Below are positions 18,288-26,773 of a stretch of 64,000 nt of DNA, one piece after another; position 1 is the first letter of the stretch; every line of letters begins with the position of its first letter. The translations under genes were made by a program, and so were the position numbers. Location of the stretch: positions 4,001,623-4,065,622 of the forward strand of contig OY282444.1 of assembly GCA_958296125.1 (NCBI GenBank). Reading direction: 5' to 3'. The notes below the pieces were generated by a model. It worked only from the letters and a program-made list of their open reading frames with translations. It was not told the origin of the DNA and did not search any database. Source of the stretch: an uncultured Poribacteria bacterium. Lineage in GTDB: Bacteria > Poribacteria > WGA-4E > PCPOR2b.

Positions 18288-19283
18288 ATGATCAAAATCG
18301 CCAAACTCAGTTTTGCTCACGTTCACGCCAGAGGCTACGCCAATCAGATTCTGGAAAACCCGGAAACTGAATTGGTTGCTGTTTGGGACGAAGAGGAATA
18401 CGGCGGCAAACAGGCTGCCGAAGAATACAAGGTCCCATTCTATTCGGATCTGGACCAAGTCCTTACCCGGGGCGACATCGATGCCGTTGTTGTTAATGCT
18501 GTGACTTCAGATCATCCTAAAGTGATGATTGCGGCGGCGGAAGCGGGCAAACATATCTTCACCGAAAAAGCGCTCGCCATCACTGTCGATGAATGCGACC
18601 GAATCATTGAAGCGGTAGAGAAGGCGGGGGTGAAGTTCATGATTTCGCTGCCATCGCGTTGTAACGCCGATCTTGTGCTAGCGAAGAAAGCCCTTGATGA
18701 CGGGCTCTTGGGCGACCTCACCTTTGGTCGTGGACGGGTTGCACATTCGGCGGGATTGGATAAATGGTTCAAAGGTTCCAGTCTCTGGTTTGGGGATGCG
18801 AAGCGTGCCGGCGGCGGTGCCTTGTTCGATCTCGGTTGTCATCGGGTGGACGTTATCCGCTGGCTCATGGGTGAACCGAAAAGTGCCATCTCTAAAATTA
18901 ACAACTTCACGGGCAACTACCCAATTGATGACAACAGTGTATCGGTGGTTGAGTTTGCGAACAAGGCACTTGGGGTCCTTGACGTTTCATGGACGCACCG
19001 TTCTGGTCCCAACATGCTGGAACTCTACGGGACGGAAGGTTCGATTGTTATCGATCATGGTGATCTGCATTTTGAAACACGCAAGTTCTCGGACAAAGAA
19101 AAAGCGGAATACATCGCCCGGCGCCCGGAATCGCCATCTTCGGCGATGCAGCAGTGGGTCAATAGCATTCTGCGGGATGAGCCGATGGACATCACGATTC
19201 AGGATGGACGTAACCTCACTGAACTGATGCAGGCGTTTTACATGTCCGCTGATCGAGGATGTTCAATAGACCTGCCCTTGTAA
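18288..19283 (+). CDS. Gfo/Idh/MocA family oxidoreductase
   Basis: The 331-residue protein has the two-domain layout of the family: an N-terminal Rossmann fold, the catalytic Lys motif EKALAIT (about 94-100, the usual EKP with Ala for Pro) and a C-terminal alpha/beta domain with GGGALFDLGCHRVDVIRWL carrying the conserved DxxxH. Members oxidise or reduce sugars or inositols using NAD(P). AAGGAG precedes the ATG, 21 bp after the ABC gene. The N-terminus KIAKLSFAHVHARGY is unlike the usual glycine-rich GxGxxG loop, so cofactor binding may differ. The substrate is unknown. Confidence 0.85.
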   Translation: MIKIAKLSFAHVHARGYANQILENPETELVAVWDEEEYGGKQAAEEYKVPFYSDLDQVLTRGDIDAVVVNAVTSDHPKVMIAAAEAGKHIFTEKALAITVDECDRIIEAVEKAGVKFMISLPSRCNADLVLAKKALDDGLLGDLTFGRGRVAHSAGLDKWFKGSSLWFGDAKRAGGGALFDLGCHRVDVIRWLMGEPKSAISKINNFTGNYPIDDNSVSVVEFANKALGVLDVSWTHRSGPNMLELYGTEGSIVIDHGDLHFETRKFSDKEKAEYIARRPESPSSAMQQWVNSILRDEPMDITIQDGRNLTELMQAFYMSADRGCSIDLPL

Positions 19284-19367
19284 AAGAGAAGGTATGAAAA
19301 CAGGGGAGAGAAGGTTGGAAGGAATGGGAGAGTCCCGTAGGGAATTTGTATCTTCTATCTTTTTTGC

Positions 19368-19396
19368 TTGCAATCGCTTTCGGTATCTGTCATAAT
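19368..19396 (+). promoter_or_regulatory. Possible promoter for the PHP gene
   Basis: TTGCAA, 17 bp, CATAAT, about 110 bp before the ATG at 19509. Each box has one or two mismatches to consensus. Confidence 0.4.
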
Positions 19397-19508
19397 ATCT
19401 GAGTAATCTGATAATTAATTCCAACGTTAGATTAAAAAAATCACTGTTTGCAATCATACGTTAATCAGCCAATGTGTTGGAGTTGTCTTTATTGAAGGAG
19501 TCGAAAGA

Positions 19509-20279
19509 ATGTTTGCTTGTGATTATCACATACACACGAGACTTTCCCCTTGTGCTGCTAGGGATTTTGATATAGAGAAGGTTATTCAGATCCAACAAGA
19601 GCGCGGCATGAAGGAAATTGGCATCACCGATCACGATTACGCGTATGGCTATAAAGCCAAAAATATTGAAGAGGCCAGAAAAATTATCCAGAAATGTGAG
19701 GCTCCAATTCCTATTCACTTTGGCGTTGAATCACACATCTTGGAATACCGAGTTGCTTCCATCAATATCCAACTGGCATCATATTTTGATTATGTTTTGA
19801 TGGCACCAAACCATTATCATCTGCGTGGGGTTGCCCTCCCCTCAGATCTCGGCAATCCAAGAAAAGTCGCGAACCATGAGCTCTATATGTTTGAAGCCGC
19901 TATTGCTTGTCCGTTGACCGATGCTGTCGCGCATCCATTCGTTCTGATGCCGAATGTTTTTCGTTTGTCCAAAGAGGAGGTATCAGCATTCGGGAGTGAG
20001 GTGATGCGACACATTGATCAGAAACGACTGATTCATCAGTTAGACCTCGCTTCTCAGCGCGAAATTGCCATTGAGATTAGCCCAAGGTTTATCCGATATA
20101 GTCAGCGGCACTTAATCGAGTTTTACCAGTTGTGTTTGGAACGGGAAGTGAAACTACTTATTGGTAGCGACGCGCATAAAGCCGAGGAACTGGGAGAATT
20201 ATCAGAACTTGATCCGATTTTGGAGGAATTGGGTGTCCAAGAAGAGCATCTGTGGCGTCCTAAGGAATGGCGATGGTAG
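19509..20279 (+). CDS. PHP-domain metal-dependent phosphoesterase, histidinol-phosphatase-like
   Basis: The 256-residue protein has the PHP metal ligands in order: DYHIHTRLSP (His7, His9 region), GITDHDY (about 36-42), the Glu in HFGVESHI, the His near AVAHPF, and the late motif LLIGSDAHKAEE. PHP enzymes hydrolyse phosphoesters using three metals; members of this length include HisK-type histidinol phosphatases and YcdX-like proteins. AAGGAG lies 8 bp before the ATG. It stands alone, with a 547-bp gap afterwards. Confidence 0.8.
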   Translation: MFACDYHIHTRLSPCAARDFDIEKVIQIQQERGMKEIGITDHDYAYGYKAKNIEEARKIIQKCEAPIPIHFGVESHILEYRVASINIQLASYFDYVLMAPNHYHLRGVALPSDLGNPRKVANHELYMFEAAIACPLTDAVAHPFVLMPNVFRLSKEEVSAFGSEVMRHIDQKRLIHQLDLASQREIAIEISPRFIRYSQRHLIEFYQLCLEREVKLLIGSDAHKAEELGELSELDPILEELGVQEEHLWRPKEWRW

Positions 20280-20305
20280 ATAGAGCCATTGCATGTAAAT
20301 ATCGT

Positions 20306-20336
20306 GTAGGACTTACGCAGTTGAGTGTTCAAAGCC
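20306..20336 (+). repeat. Dispersed repeat, copy 2
   Basis: GTAGGACTTACGCAGTTGA followed by gtgttcaaagcc. It matches 17026-17056 at 28 of 31 positions and abuts the hairpin at 20339-20390. Confidence 0.65.
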
Positions 20337-20338
20337 TC

Positions 20339-20390
20339 GTAGTTCGGCGATTCATCGCCCGTTCGGAAGCGCAATGAATCGCGTTACTAC
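20339..20390. repeat. REP-like palindromic hairpin
   Basis: An imperfect 52-bp inverted repeat: the left arm GTAGT..GGCGATTCATCGCC mirrors the right arm GCGCAATGAATCGC..ACTAC around a short loop. It resembles mobile intergenic hairpins rather than a terminator, as no T tract follows. Confidence 0.6.
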
Positions 20391-20561
20391 AGACACCGCC
20401 TGGCTTGGATCAGCTTTCACTAATTTATCCGACTTGTGAATTCGTCTCGTTTCTTGAATCATGGCTTCCAAAGAGCCAAAGGGTTGATTAACAGGGCACC
20501 TTGGCAAATGATGACGAATACCCAGGCAATAATACATTGGCCGAAAAGCCGTTTTTTTCAT
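20391..20561 (-). pseudogene. Decayed start of a secreted protein (tentative)
   Basis: The ATG at 20561 is preceded by AAAGGTGAG at good spacing and followed by a seven-A run. If one A is removed, the frame reads a lysine-start, strongly hydrophobic signal-peptide-like segment (MKKRLFGQCIIAWVF...) ending at TGA after about 33 residues. Undisturbed, the frame gives 69 residues with no recognisable domain and runs into the REP-like hairpin. I read this as the remnant of a secreted-protein gene. The rest of the 20280-20826 gap shows only repeats and a TATAAT at 20658-20663. Confidence 0.3.
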
Positions 20562-20826
20562 CGTTCTCACCTTTCTATGTGAAATCGTATTATCACCATC
20601 GCTTGCCGCCTTCAGTCCAGTCAACGTTCTGGTAAGTTCCCTCCGCAACGGTTTCCGTATAATAACCGTAGGGCGCGCCTACAAGGAACGCCACACGCCT
20701 TCGGATATTCTAACAAATTCCGCAACAGAAAGTCAGAATTTTCTGATAGCGCGGGTGCGACTCTGACTACATCCAACAAAATTTAGTTATCTTTCTTTGG
20801 GTTCCGTGCCATAATATCGATTCGTG

Positions 20827-21384
20827 ATGGAAAAATTACAAGCCCCTATCCCTATCTACACTATCGGTTACGGTAGCCGCTCGATCGAGCAATTTATCGA
20901 AGTGCTACAGCAACATGAGATTGCCTACCTTATTGATGTGCGCTCGACTCCCTATTCTCGCTATAAACCCGAATTTACCAAAGCGGAGCTGGCGGCGGAG
21001 CTGCAACGGCACCGGATTCAGTATGTGTTCATGGGCGACACGTTGGGCGGACACCCCGATGACGAAACTTGTTATGATGCAAAGGGGCAGGTAGACTACG
21101 AAAAGGTGAAAAATACCGAAAGCTACCAGAGCGGGATTAAACGTCTCCAAACGGCCTTTGCTCAACAACAATGTGTTGCTCTCATGTGTAGCGAGGGAAA
21201 GCCGGAGCAGTGCCATCGGAGCAAACTCATCGGAGTCTCGCTCTCGACAGAGGACATTCCTGTGCTTCATATTGACGAAAACGATGAGCAGCAGACGCAG
21301 GATAACATTATTGAGCATCTGACAAAAGGACAAATGCTCTTGTTTGGCGAGCACACATTCCACTCGCGCAAACAATATCGGTAA
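20827..21384 (+). CDS. DUF488 family protein (first of pair)
   Basis: This 185-residue protein has the DUF488 blocks: YTIGYGSRSIEQF (N-terminal strand and turn), LIDVRSTPYSRY (about 38-49), GDTLGG and the C-terminal ALMCSEGKPEQCHRS with its Cys and CHR. The family is small and alpha/beta in fold, with no firmly established activity; the Cys/His/Arg residues suggest a nucleotide or nucleic-acid related catalytic site (inference). An in-frame GTG lies 3 bp upstream, but the ATG is preferred. It opens a compact module with the next two genes (6-bp gap, then a 4-bp overlap). Confidence 0.88.
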   Translation: MEKLQAPIPIYTIGYGSRSIEQFIEVLQQHEIAYLIDVRSTPYSRYKPEFTKAELAAELQRHRIQYVFMGDTLGGHPDDETCYDAKGQVDYEKVKNTESYQSGIKRLQTAFAQQQCVALMCSEGKPEQCHRSKLIGVSLSTEDIPVLHIDENDEQQTQDNIIEHLTKGQMLLFGEHTFHSRKQYR

Positions 21385-21390
21385 TTCACG

Positions 21391-21879
21391 ATGAAACCTA
21401 AAATTGTCACCATCGGTGTATACGGATTTGACGAAGACAGTTTTTTTGAGGCTTTACGCAAGGTAAAGGTAGACACCTTCTGTGATATTCGTAATCGGCG
21501 AGGGGTCCGTGGTTCTACTTACGCTTTTGCTAACAGCTTGCGTTTGCAAGCACGACTCGCGGCCCTCGGCATCCGCTACCTCTATCGCAAAGACCTCGCC
21601 CCTACGCAAGCGGTCCGCGACCGACAAGCGGCAGCGGATAGCGCGACGAAAACTGCCAAACGCAAACGGACGGCATTGGGAGAGGCGTTTATTACAGCAT
21701 ACCGCGCCGAATGCCTCGCAGCGTTTGAGCCAGACAGTTTACTGAATGACCTTGAAGCGGACGCACAGGTTGTGGCTCTCTTTTGTGTTGAAAAAGATCC
21801 CGAGGCATGTCACCGATCGCTGGTAGCGGATAAACTGGCGAAAGAACTGAAGCTAAAAGTGGAGAATATTATGCCATGA
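21391..21879 (+). CDS. DUF488 family protein (second of pair)
   Basis: The 162-residue paralogue of the previous gene belongs to a different DUF488 subgroup. It has VTIGVYGFDEDSFFEAL, FCDIRNRRGVRGS in place of DVRS-P, and the conserved end ALFCVEKDPEACHRSLVAD. A basic, charged stretch (about residues 77-95) replaces the GxLGG loop. Its last codons overlap the ATG of the RecQ gene by 4 bp (ATGA), implying translational coupling. Two divergent DUF488 proteins side by side suggest a heteromeric pair (inference). Confidence 0.88.
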   Translation: MKPKIVTIGVYGFDEDSFFEALRKVKVDTFCDIRNRRGVRGSTYAFANSLRLQARLAALGIRYLYRKDLAPTQAVRDRQAAADSATKTAKRKRTALGEAFITAYRAECLAAFEPDSLLNDLEADAQVVALFCVEKDPEACHRSLVADKLAKELKLKVENIMP

Positions 21880-24353
21880 AAGTCCTGATTGTCGCCAAAA
21901 CCCGAATGGGTGGTGGCGCGTGTATCGGAGCGATTACAGAGGAGGGTAAAAGTGTCCGGCTCATCCCATTCGACGATGACCCGCATGACGGGGCGAATCG
22001 AGAATATGAGGTCGGAGATGTTTGGGAGATTTCCTCGACACCCGCAACGCCCCCGATTCCGCCGCATAACGAAAACATGGTTGTTTATGAAAAGCGGCAT
22101 CTTCTCAACAGAAGAGAGTTAGAAGGGGCGATTGAACGCTTGATGCCGCCAACAGTCGGGGGGCCAACCGTGCTTTATGAGGGCTTGTTGCAATCGACTG
22201 GAAGCGGCGCACTCTATATTGCCAAGCAGAGCGGTGTTCCATCCTACAGCACGACGTTTTGGCGACCGGATCAGCCGCTCATCCGCGATACGAAAGGGAT
22301 GCGCGTCCGGTATCGCTATCCTACCGAAAATGGTGGTTACACACTCACCTTCGTCGGTTTCCAAGAACCGCTTGAAGTCATTCCCGCGGGTGCACTTGTG
22401 CGTGTCTCACTGGCACATTGGTGGCGACCAGAAGATACGCCGGAAGCAGAGGAATGCTGCTACGCGCAACTTTCTGGTTGGTTTCTCCAAGAAGAACCTA
22501 AACGTTCCATTGAGATGGAATCTCCTCCACCTCGAACGCTGCCTCAAACGCCCTTAAAAATTCTCAAAGACGTTTTTGGGCATGAGGAGTTCCGGTCATT
22601 ACAGGAAGAAATCATCAACCATACCCTCAACCGGCACGATACGTTGATTGTTTTGCCAACGGGTGGTGGTAAGTCGCTATGCTATCAACTGCCTGCCCTT
22701 AGCTTCGATGGTGTAACCGTTGTTGTATCTCCGCTCATTTCGCTTATGCAGGACCAAGTGATGCAGCTGCGACAGCGGGGTATCCATGCCCTTTTTCTCA
22801 ACAGCACCCTCAGCCATCAAGAATATGTTGCGACGATGCAACGTATCAAACAGGGGGAAGTCAAGCTACTTTACGTTGCCCCTGAAACGCTCATGCGGCC
22901 TGAAATTTTGTTAATGCTCGATGAATCGAATGTAGCATGCCTCGCGATTGATGAAGCCCACTGCATTTCACAGTGGGGGCACGATTTTCGCCCGGAGTAT
23001 CGACAACTAGTTTCCGTCCGGGAGCGATTCGCAAACGCTGTCTGCGTCGCGCTGACCGCTACCGCCACTCCACGGGTTCAACAGGATATCAAACAATCGC
23101 TCAAGATTCAGGATGACAATGAATTCATTGCTAGTTTTGACAGAGAAAATCTCTTCATCGCCGTTGAGCCGAAGGTTGATTTGCCCAGGCAGGCACTGAA
23201 GTTTCTCAATGCCCATCGTCGTGAATCCGGCATCATCTATTGTCAGACGAAGAAACAGGTTGAGTCGCTGTCTCGTGAATTAGTTGAACATGGGATTTCG
23301 GCACGCCCCTATCACGCAGACTTGGATAGCGAAGTCCGCAGGCAGAATCAGGAGGCCTTTATCAACGGCGACACCCGGGTGATAATTGCAACAGTTGCTT
23401 TCGGAATGGGCATTGATAAAGAAGATGTGCGTTTCATACTACATGCGGGTTTGCCACAGGAACCTGAATCTTATTATCAGGAGATTGGGCGCGCTGGACG
23501 AGATGATAAGCGGGCAGAATGTCTCTTACTTTTTAGCTATGGCGATGTAGACACCATTCACTATTTCATCGATCAGGGCGCGCCATCTGAGCGAGAAGGA
23601 CGGTTGGAACGATTACAAGTGCTGGTTGAGTGGGCAACTTCTATAGAGTGCCGCCGCAAAGGGTTATTGGCTTATTTCGGAGAGCACTACGAAAAGCAAA
23701 ATTGTGGGATGTGTGATAACTGCTGCCAGGCGGAGATGGAGCGGGTTGACTTGACGATACCCGCTCAAAAATTTCTATCATGTGTTGTTAGGACGAATCA
23801 GATTTTTGGGGAAGCGTATATTATCGATGTCTTGCGCGGGTCAAAAGCGCAAAAGGTTGTTAAGAATGGTGCCGATAAACTCTCTGTCTACGGCATCGGT
23901 ACGGAGTACAGCAGAGAACAGTGGAAACGTCTGGCGTTACAATTCCTCCAACACGGACTTCTTGATAGAGATCCAGAACATGGGAGTCTTCGTTTGACGC
24001 AGAGAGGATGGGCAGTGCTCAGAAGTAAAGAGCAGTTCCAGGGGGTTCTGGCGAATTCGGTAAACCACATGGCTGAAGAGCCGAATACTTATGATAAGAT
24101 CTCCGAAGAATCAAACGAATACAGCCATGAACTTTTCGAGCAGCTTCGCACTACGCGCAGAGAGTTAGCGGACGCTGAACATGTACCGTCGTACGTTGTT
24201 TTTCAAGACAGATCGTTGCGAGAGATGGCTGCCCAATTACCACAATCGGTGGAAGCGTTCGTGCAGATTCACGGTGTCGGGCCCGCAAAAGTTGAGAAAT
24301 ATGCCGATGTCTTTTTGCCTATCATTTGTGCCTATTGCCAAGAACACGGTTGA
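21876..24353 (+). CDS. RecQ-type DNA helicase with an additional N-terminal domain
   Basis: The 825-residue protein has an N-terminal module of about 205 residues (KTRMGGGACIGAITEEGKSV..., with WWRPED near its end) that resembles OB-fold domains found before nuclease or helicase genes of DNA-conflict systems (tentative). A full RecQ core follows: Walker A TGGGKS (about 259-265), DEAHCISQWGHDFRPEY (about 357), TATATP, GIDKEDVRF, QEIGRAGRD, a four-Cys zinc site (ECRRKG...CGMCDNC, about 590-616), an RQC winged helix and a C-terminal HRDC domain (about 765-825). RecQ unwinds DNA 3' to 5'. It is coupled to two DUF488 genes, which an ordinary housekeeping recQ is not. Confidence 0.9.
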   Translation: MKVLIVAKTRMGGGACIGAITEEGKSVRLIPFDDDPHDGANREYEVGDVWEISSTPATPPIPPHNENMVVYEKRHLLNRRELEGAIERLMPPTVGGPTVLYEGLLQSTGSGALYIAKQSGVPSYSTTFWRPDQPLIRDTKGMRVRYRYPTENGGYTLTFVGFQEPLEVIPAGALVRVSLAHWWRPEDTPEAEECCYAQLSGWFLQEEPKRSIEMESPPPRTLPQTPLKILKDVFGHEEFRSLQEEIINHTLNRHDTLIVLPTGGGKSLCYQLPALSFDGVTVVVSPLISLMQDQVMQLRQRGIHALFLNSTLSHQEYVATMQRIKQGEVKLLYVAPETLMRPEILLMLDESNVACLAIDEAHCISQWGHDFRPEYRQLVSVRERFANAVCVALTATATPRVQQDIKQSLKIQDDNEFIASFDRENLFIAVEPKVDLPRQALKFLNAHRRESGIIYCQTKKQVESLSRELVEHGISARPYHADLDSEVRRQNQEAFINGDTRVIIATVAFGMGIDKEDVRFILHAGLPQEPESYYQEIGRAGRDDKRAECLLLFSYGDVDTIHYFIDQGAPSEREGRLERLQVLVEWATSIECRRKGLLAYFGEHYEKQNCGMCDNCCQAEMERVDLTIPAQKFLSCVVRTNQIFGEAYIIDVLRGSKAQKVVKNGADKLSVYGIGTEYSREQWKRLALQFLQHGLLDRDPEHGSLRLTQRGWAVLRSKEQFQGVLANSVNHMAEEPNTYDKISEESNEYSHELFEQLRTTRRELADAEHVPSYVVFQDRSLREMAAQLPQSVEAFVQIHGVGPAKVEKYADVFLPIICAYCQEHG

Positions 24354-24650
24354 TGGCGGGTGTTCACAAGATGGTGACATCTACTTGCGTAACGGCGGGA
24401 TCAACGATTGGGCATAGGGGGATCCAAGTCTGAACCCGTTGAGTTTATGCGCGGCTGCTCCGGGGCAGGGTAGAAAAATGGGTGTTTGCGCGTTATCCCC
24501 AACAGTTACATCGGTTTGGTTGATGTGTGAATGGATGAAGTCAAGAAGTCAAAGCCTTGCAAGGGCAGCAAGCGGGCGTAAATGGGGAAGTTCTTGGAGG
24601 GGAGGCGAACAACGCTTGTGGGCCTAAGTTTGGTCTGGATCGGGAATTAC
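24354..24650. other. Gene-free spacer with possible retroelement debris
   Basis: These 297 bp contain no convincing gene. At 24531-24581 a short frame reads MDEVKKSKPCKGSKRA and then stops; it resembles the start of some group II intron reverse transcriptases (memory-based, not searched). The GC-rich sequence around it could be a decayed intron 5' part. No domain V-like hairpin is visible. Confidence 0.3.
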
Positions 24651-25370
24651 TCAGGTTGACAGATCTTTGCGAGCTAAAGGGAAGGTGTGCAATATCTGGC
24701 ATTGCGGACACGGCTTTTGCAAGATGGCTTGCGAGAGATCAATATGAGTCACCCGTATTTCACCGATGTCGATACACCGCAATCCGTCCATTTTGGATTT
24801 GAGCGCCTTTAATCCTTTCAGGTTTTTCAATCCGGCGATACTGACGTGGGGAAGCCAATCTTCACCTTCAATCGAATAGGTAGGCACCAGCGTCGCATCT
24901 TTGTGAAACCGTCCTTGAATTTGAGCAATTGCCCCGTTATCTTCGACCTCTATGATGATGAAGCTGGCTAATCCATTTACACTTTTTAATCGGATAGAAA
25001 ACTCTGGAATTTGGGTGAGAATCTGATTGCTTTGCTCTAGCATCTGTTCAAAGGTTTGCGGTTCAATGTCGTAGTCGTGTTGTTTCTGATCTGTCAGAAA
25101 ACCTAACCACTTGACAGTGATATGGTAGTATTCCGGTGGCATGATATATAGGCCCGGGATGTGGCGAATCTGATCTGTAATCGATTGAATCCGCTTGATA
25201 ATTTTGGGTTGGTCAATGCGAATACTGAGCAGGCAGCTATTTCTTCGACCATTGCAGCCTGCAGCTTCTTCCGGATTGTAAATTGATGGTTTGTGACCAT
25301 TCCGGAACTGGTCCCAAAGATAGTTGAATTTTTGACAGTAAATTTCCTGCGCTGCTTGTATTTTGTTCAT
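24651..25370 (-). CDS. 2H phosphoesterase superfamily protein (2'-5' RNA ligase-like)
   Basis: The 239-residue product has the paired HxT/S motifs of the 2H fold, HITVKWLG and, about 95 residues later, HVSIAGL. Such enzymes hydrolyse or ligate 2'-5' or cyclic phosphodiester bonds in RNA or nucleotides. An extra N-terminal region of about 65 residues contains CNGRRNSC. The frame extends 24 codons further upstream to a TTG, but the ATG at 25370 is chosen; its ribosome site is weak. The gene is isolated, converging on the RecQ module. Confidence 0.75.
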   Translation of the reverse strand: MNKIQAAQEIYCQKFNYLWDQFRNGHKPSIYNPEEAAGCNGRRNSCLLSIRIDQPKIIKRIQSITDQIRHIPGLYIMPPEYYHITVKWLGFLTDQKQHDYDIEPQTFEQMLEQSNQILTQIPEFSIRLKSVNGLASFIIIEVEDNGAIAQIQGRFHKDATLVPTYSIEGEDWLPHVSIAGLKNLKGLKALKSKMDGLRCIDIGEIRVTHIDLSQAILQKPCPQCQILHTFPLARKDLST

Positions 25371-25507
25371 AAAGACAGATGGACAATCTCCGCTGTGCCT
25401 TTTCGGCGACAGGATGATTTGTTCTACCCCCTCTCGTAACAAGAATCAAACGGATTCCAAGAAGTTCGTTTCATAGATTTGATTTACAGGCTTGCCCTCG
25501 AATTTTC

Positions 25508-26551
25508 TCACCATTTCCAACAGATGTCAACTTTTAATTCTTCTGCAAGATTCGCTAAATCGTGTAGATGGTTGATATGAAGCGGAATGCCGCTTTCGAC
25601 CCACGCTTCGCGTTTGCGCCACTCAATTTCGCCGGGCAGATACACCTGATCAACCCCCTCAACAGGCTTTGCCGCCTGAATAATGCGAATGCCCTGATCG
25701 ATTGCTGCGGTGTAGGCTTCAAAGTCTGTGAAACTCGCCACATTGATTGCAATGAAAAAATGTTCCGAAGAGGCATCGCCAAGTTTCTGGCATGACATCA
25801 AGCCGCCCACCAAGGGCCCGGCTAAAATCCCCATGATCAGCCCTAAGCCGTACCCTCTCGGTCCGCCTGCCGGTGTGAGTATCTGTCCTTCGTTTGCGTC
25901 CTCAGTCGGTTCTCCATCAGCAGTCAACAGCCACCCTGGCGGAATTGGCAGACCATACATTTGCAGTGTGCGAACCTTGCCCCACGACGAAGCACCGCAC
26001 GCCATGTCTAACACGATGGGACGTTCTTCACCGGCGGGGAGGGCATAACTGAGTGGATTGTTCGCAATCACAGGTTCAGCAGCCCCCGGCGCGCCGACAG
26101 AGGGGCCGCCTGTGTTCGTCGTTGAGAAACCAATCATCTTCGCTTCGGCTGCCATCATCGAGTAACAGGCGGCGGCCCCGAAGTGTCCCGCATTGTGCAC
26201 CCCTGCTGCAGCGATGCCTGTTAAGCGTGCTTTTTCTATTGCCATCTGCATCGCTAAGGTGCTCGGTGGGTGCCCCAAACCGTTGTCTCCATCAATGACA
26301 GCAAAGCCGGGCCCTTCTTGGACAACGCGAATATCTGGACTGGGGTTCATCGCTCCGTCGAGGATGCTGCGCACGTACCAAGGTATCATGCGGGTGCCGT
26401 GCGAGTGGACACTTCGCAAATCGGTTTCGACTTGGAGGTCAGCCATCAATTGAGCGTGTTCCTGGTTAACTCCCGCTTTTTGGTAGAGTGCAAACGCAAA
26501 TTCATGAAGCGGCTCTGGTTGAACGAGGATATCTTGCCCCTCTTGGTTCAT
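25508..26551 (-). CDS. Malate/L-lactate dehydrogenase family (Ldh2-type) oxidoreductase
   Basis: The 347-residue protein has the Ldh2/MDH2 family blocks DLRSVHSHGTRMIPWYV (about 45-60), DGDNGLGH, AAAGVHNAGHFGAAACY with the active-site His region (about 115-130), the NNPLSYALP loop and GPRGYGLGL. The family reduces 2-oxo acids with NAD(P)H; members act on malate, lactate, ureidoglycolate or 2,3-diketo-gulonate, so the substrate is open. AAGGAG precedes the ATG. A consensus promoter and palindrome lie directly upstream, suggesting tight control. Confidence 0.87.
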   Translation of the reverse strand: MNQEGQDILVQPEPLHEFAFALYQKAGVNQEHAQLMADLQVETDLRSVHSHGTRMIPWYVRSILDGAMNPSPDIRVVQEGPGFAVIDGDNGLGHPPSTLAMQMAIEKARLTGIAAAGVHNAGHFGAAACYSMMAAEAKMIGFSTTNTGGPSVGAPGAAEPVIANNPLSYALPAGEERPIVLDMACGASSWGKVRTLQMYGLPIPPGWLLTADGEPTEDANEGQILTPAGGPRGYGLGLIMGILAGPLVGGLMSCQKLGDASSEHFFIAINVASFTDFEAYTAAIDQGIRIIQAAKPVEGVDQVYLPGEIEWRKREAWVESGIPLHINHLHDLANLAEELKVDICWKW

Positions 26552-26580
26552 AGATTCTCCTTCAAAAATTCTTTCTGACG

Positions 26581-26613
26581 GCTATAATGGGCTCAATATT
26601 GAGCTATTATAGC
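26581..26613. promoter_or_regulatory. 33-bp near-perfect palindrome, candidate operator
   Basis: GCTATAAT and ATTATAGC form the outer arms around GCTCAATATTGAGC, itself a perfect palindrome; only the connecting bases (GG versus T) are asymmetric. It covers the -10 box and the presumed start of transcription of the dehydrogenase at 25508-26551, as expected of a repressor site. Confidence 0.6.
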
Positions 26614-26634
26614 ATTCCCGAAATTTGCTGTCAA
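26606..26634 (-). promoter_or_regulatory. Perfect sigma-70 consensus promoter for the Ldh-family gene
   Basis: On the minus strand, TTGACA (26634-26629), exactly 17 bp, TATAAT (26611-26606). Transcription would start near 26598 with a leader of about 46 nt ending in AAGGAG and the ATG at 26551. A fully consensus promoter usually needs a repressor, and the palindrome provides a site. Confidence 0.75.
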
Positions 26635-26773
26635 CAAATCAATTAGGTTTTTCTGGGATAAAAACACCACTTTTAGGCTACCGCTATATTCCTGAAAATC
26701 TGCGCGGGTTGTCGAGACAACATGGGATCAACACACAACTGGATAGATCGGCTCAATAGCGATGCAGCACTAT

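Noticed and set aside
18694-19227. 177-codon frame inside the Gfo/Idh/MocA gene
   Set aside because: Shifted frame of a complete and typical oxidoreductase gene.
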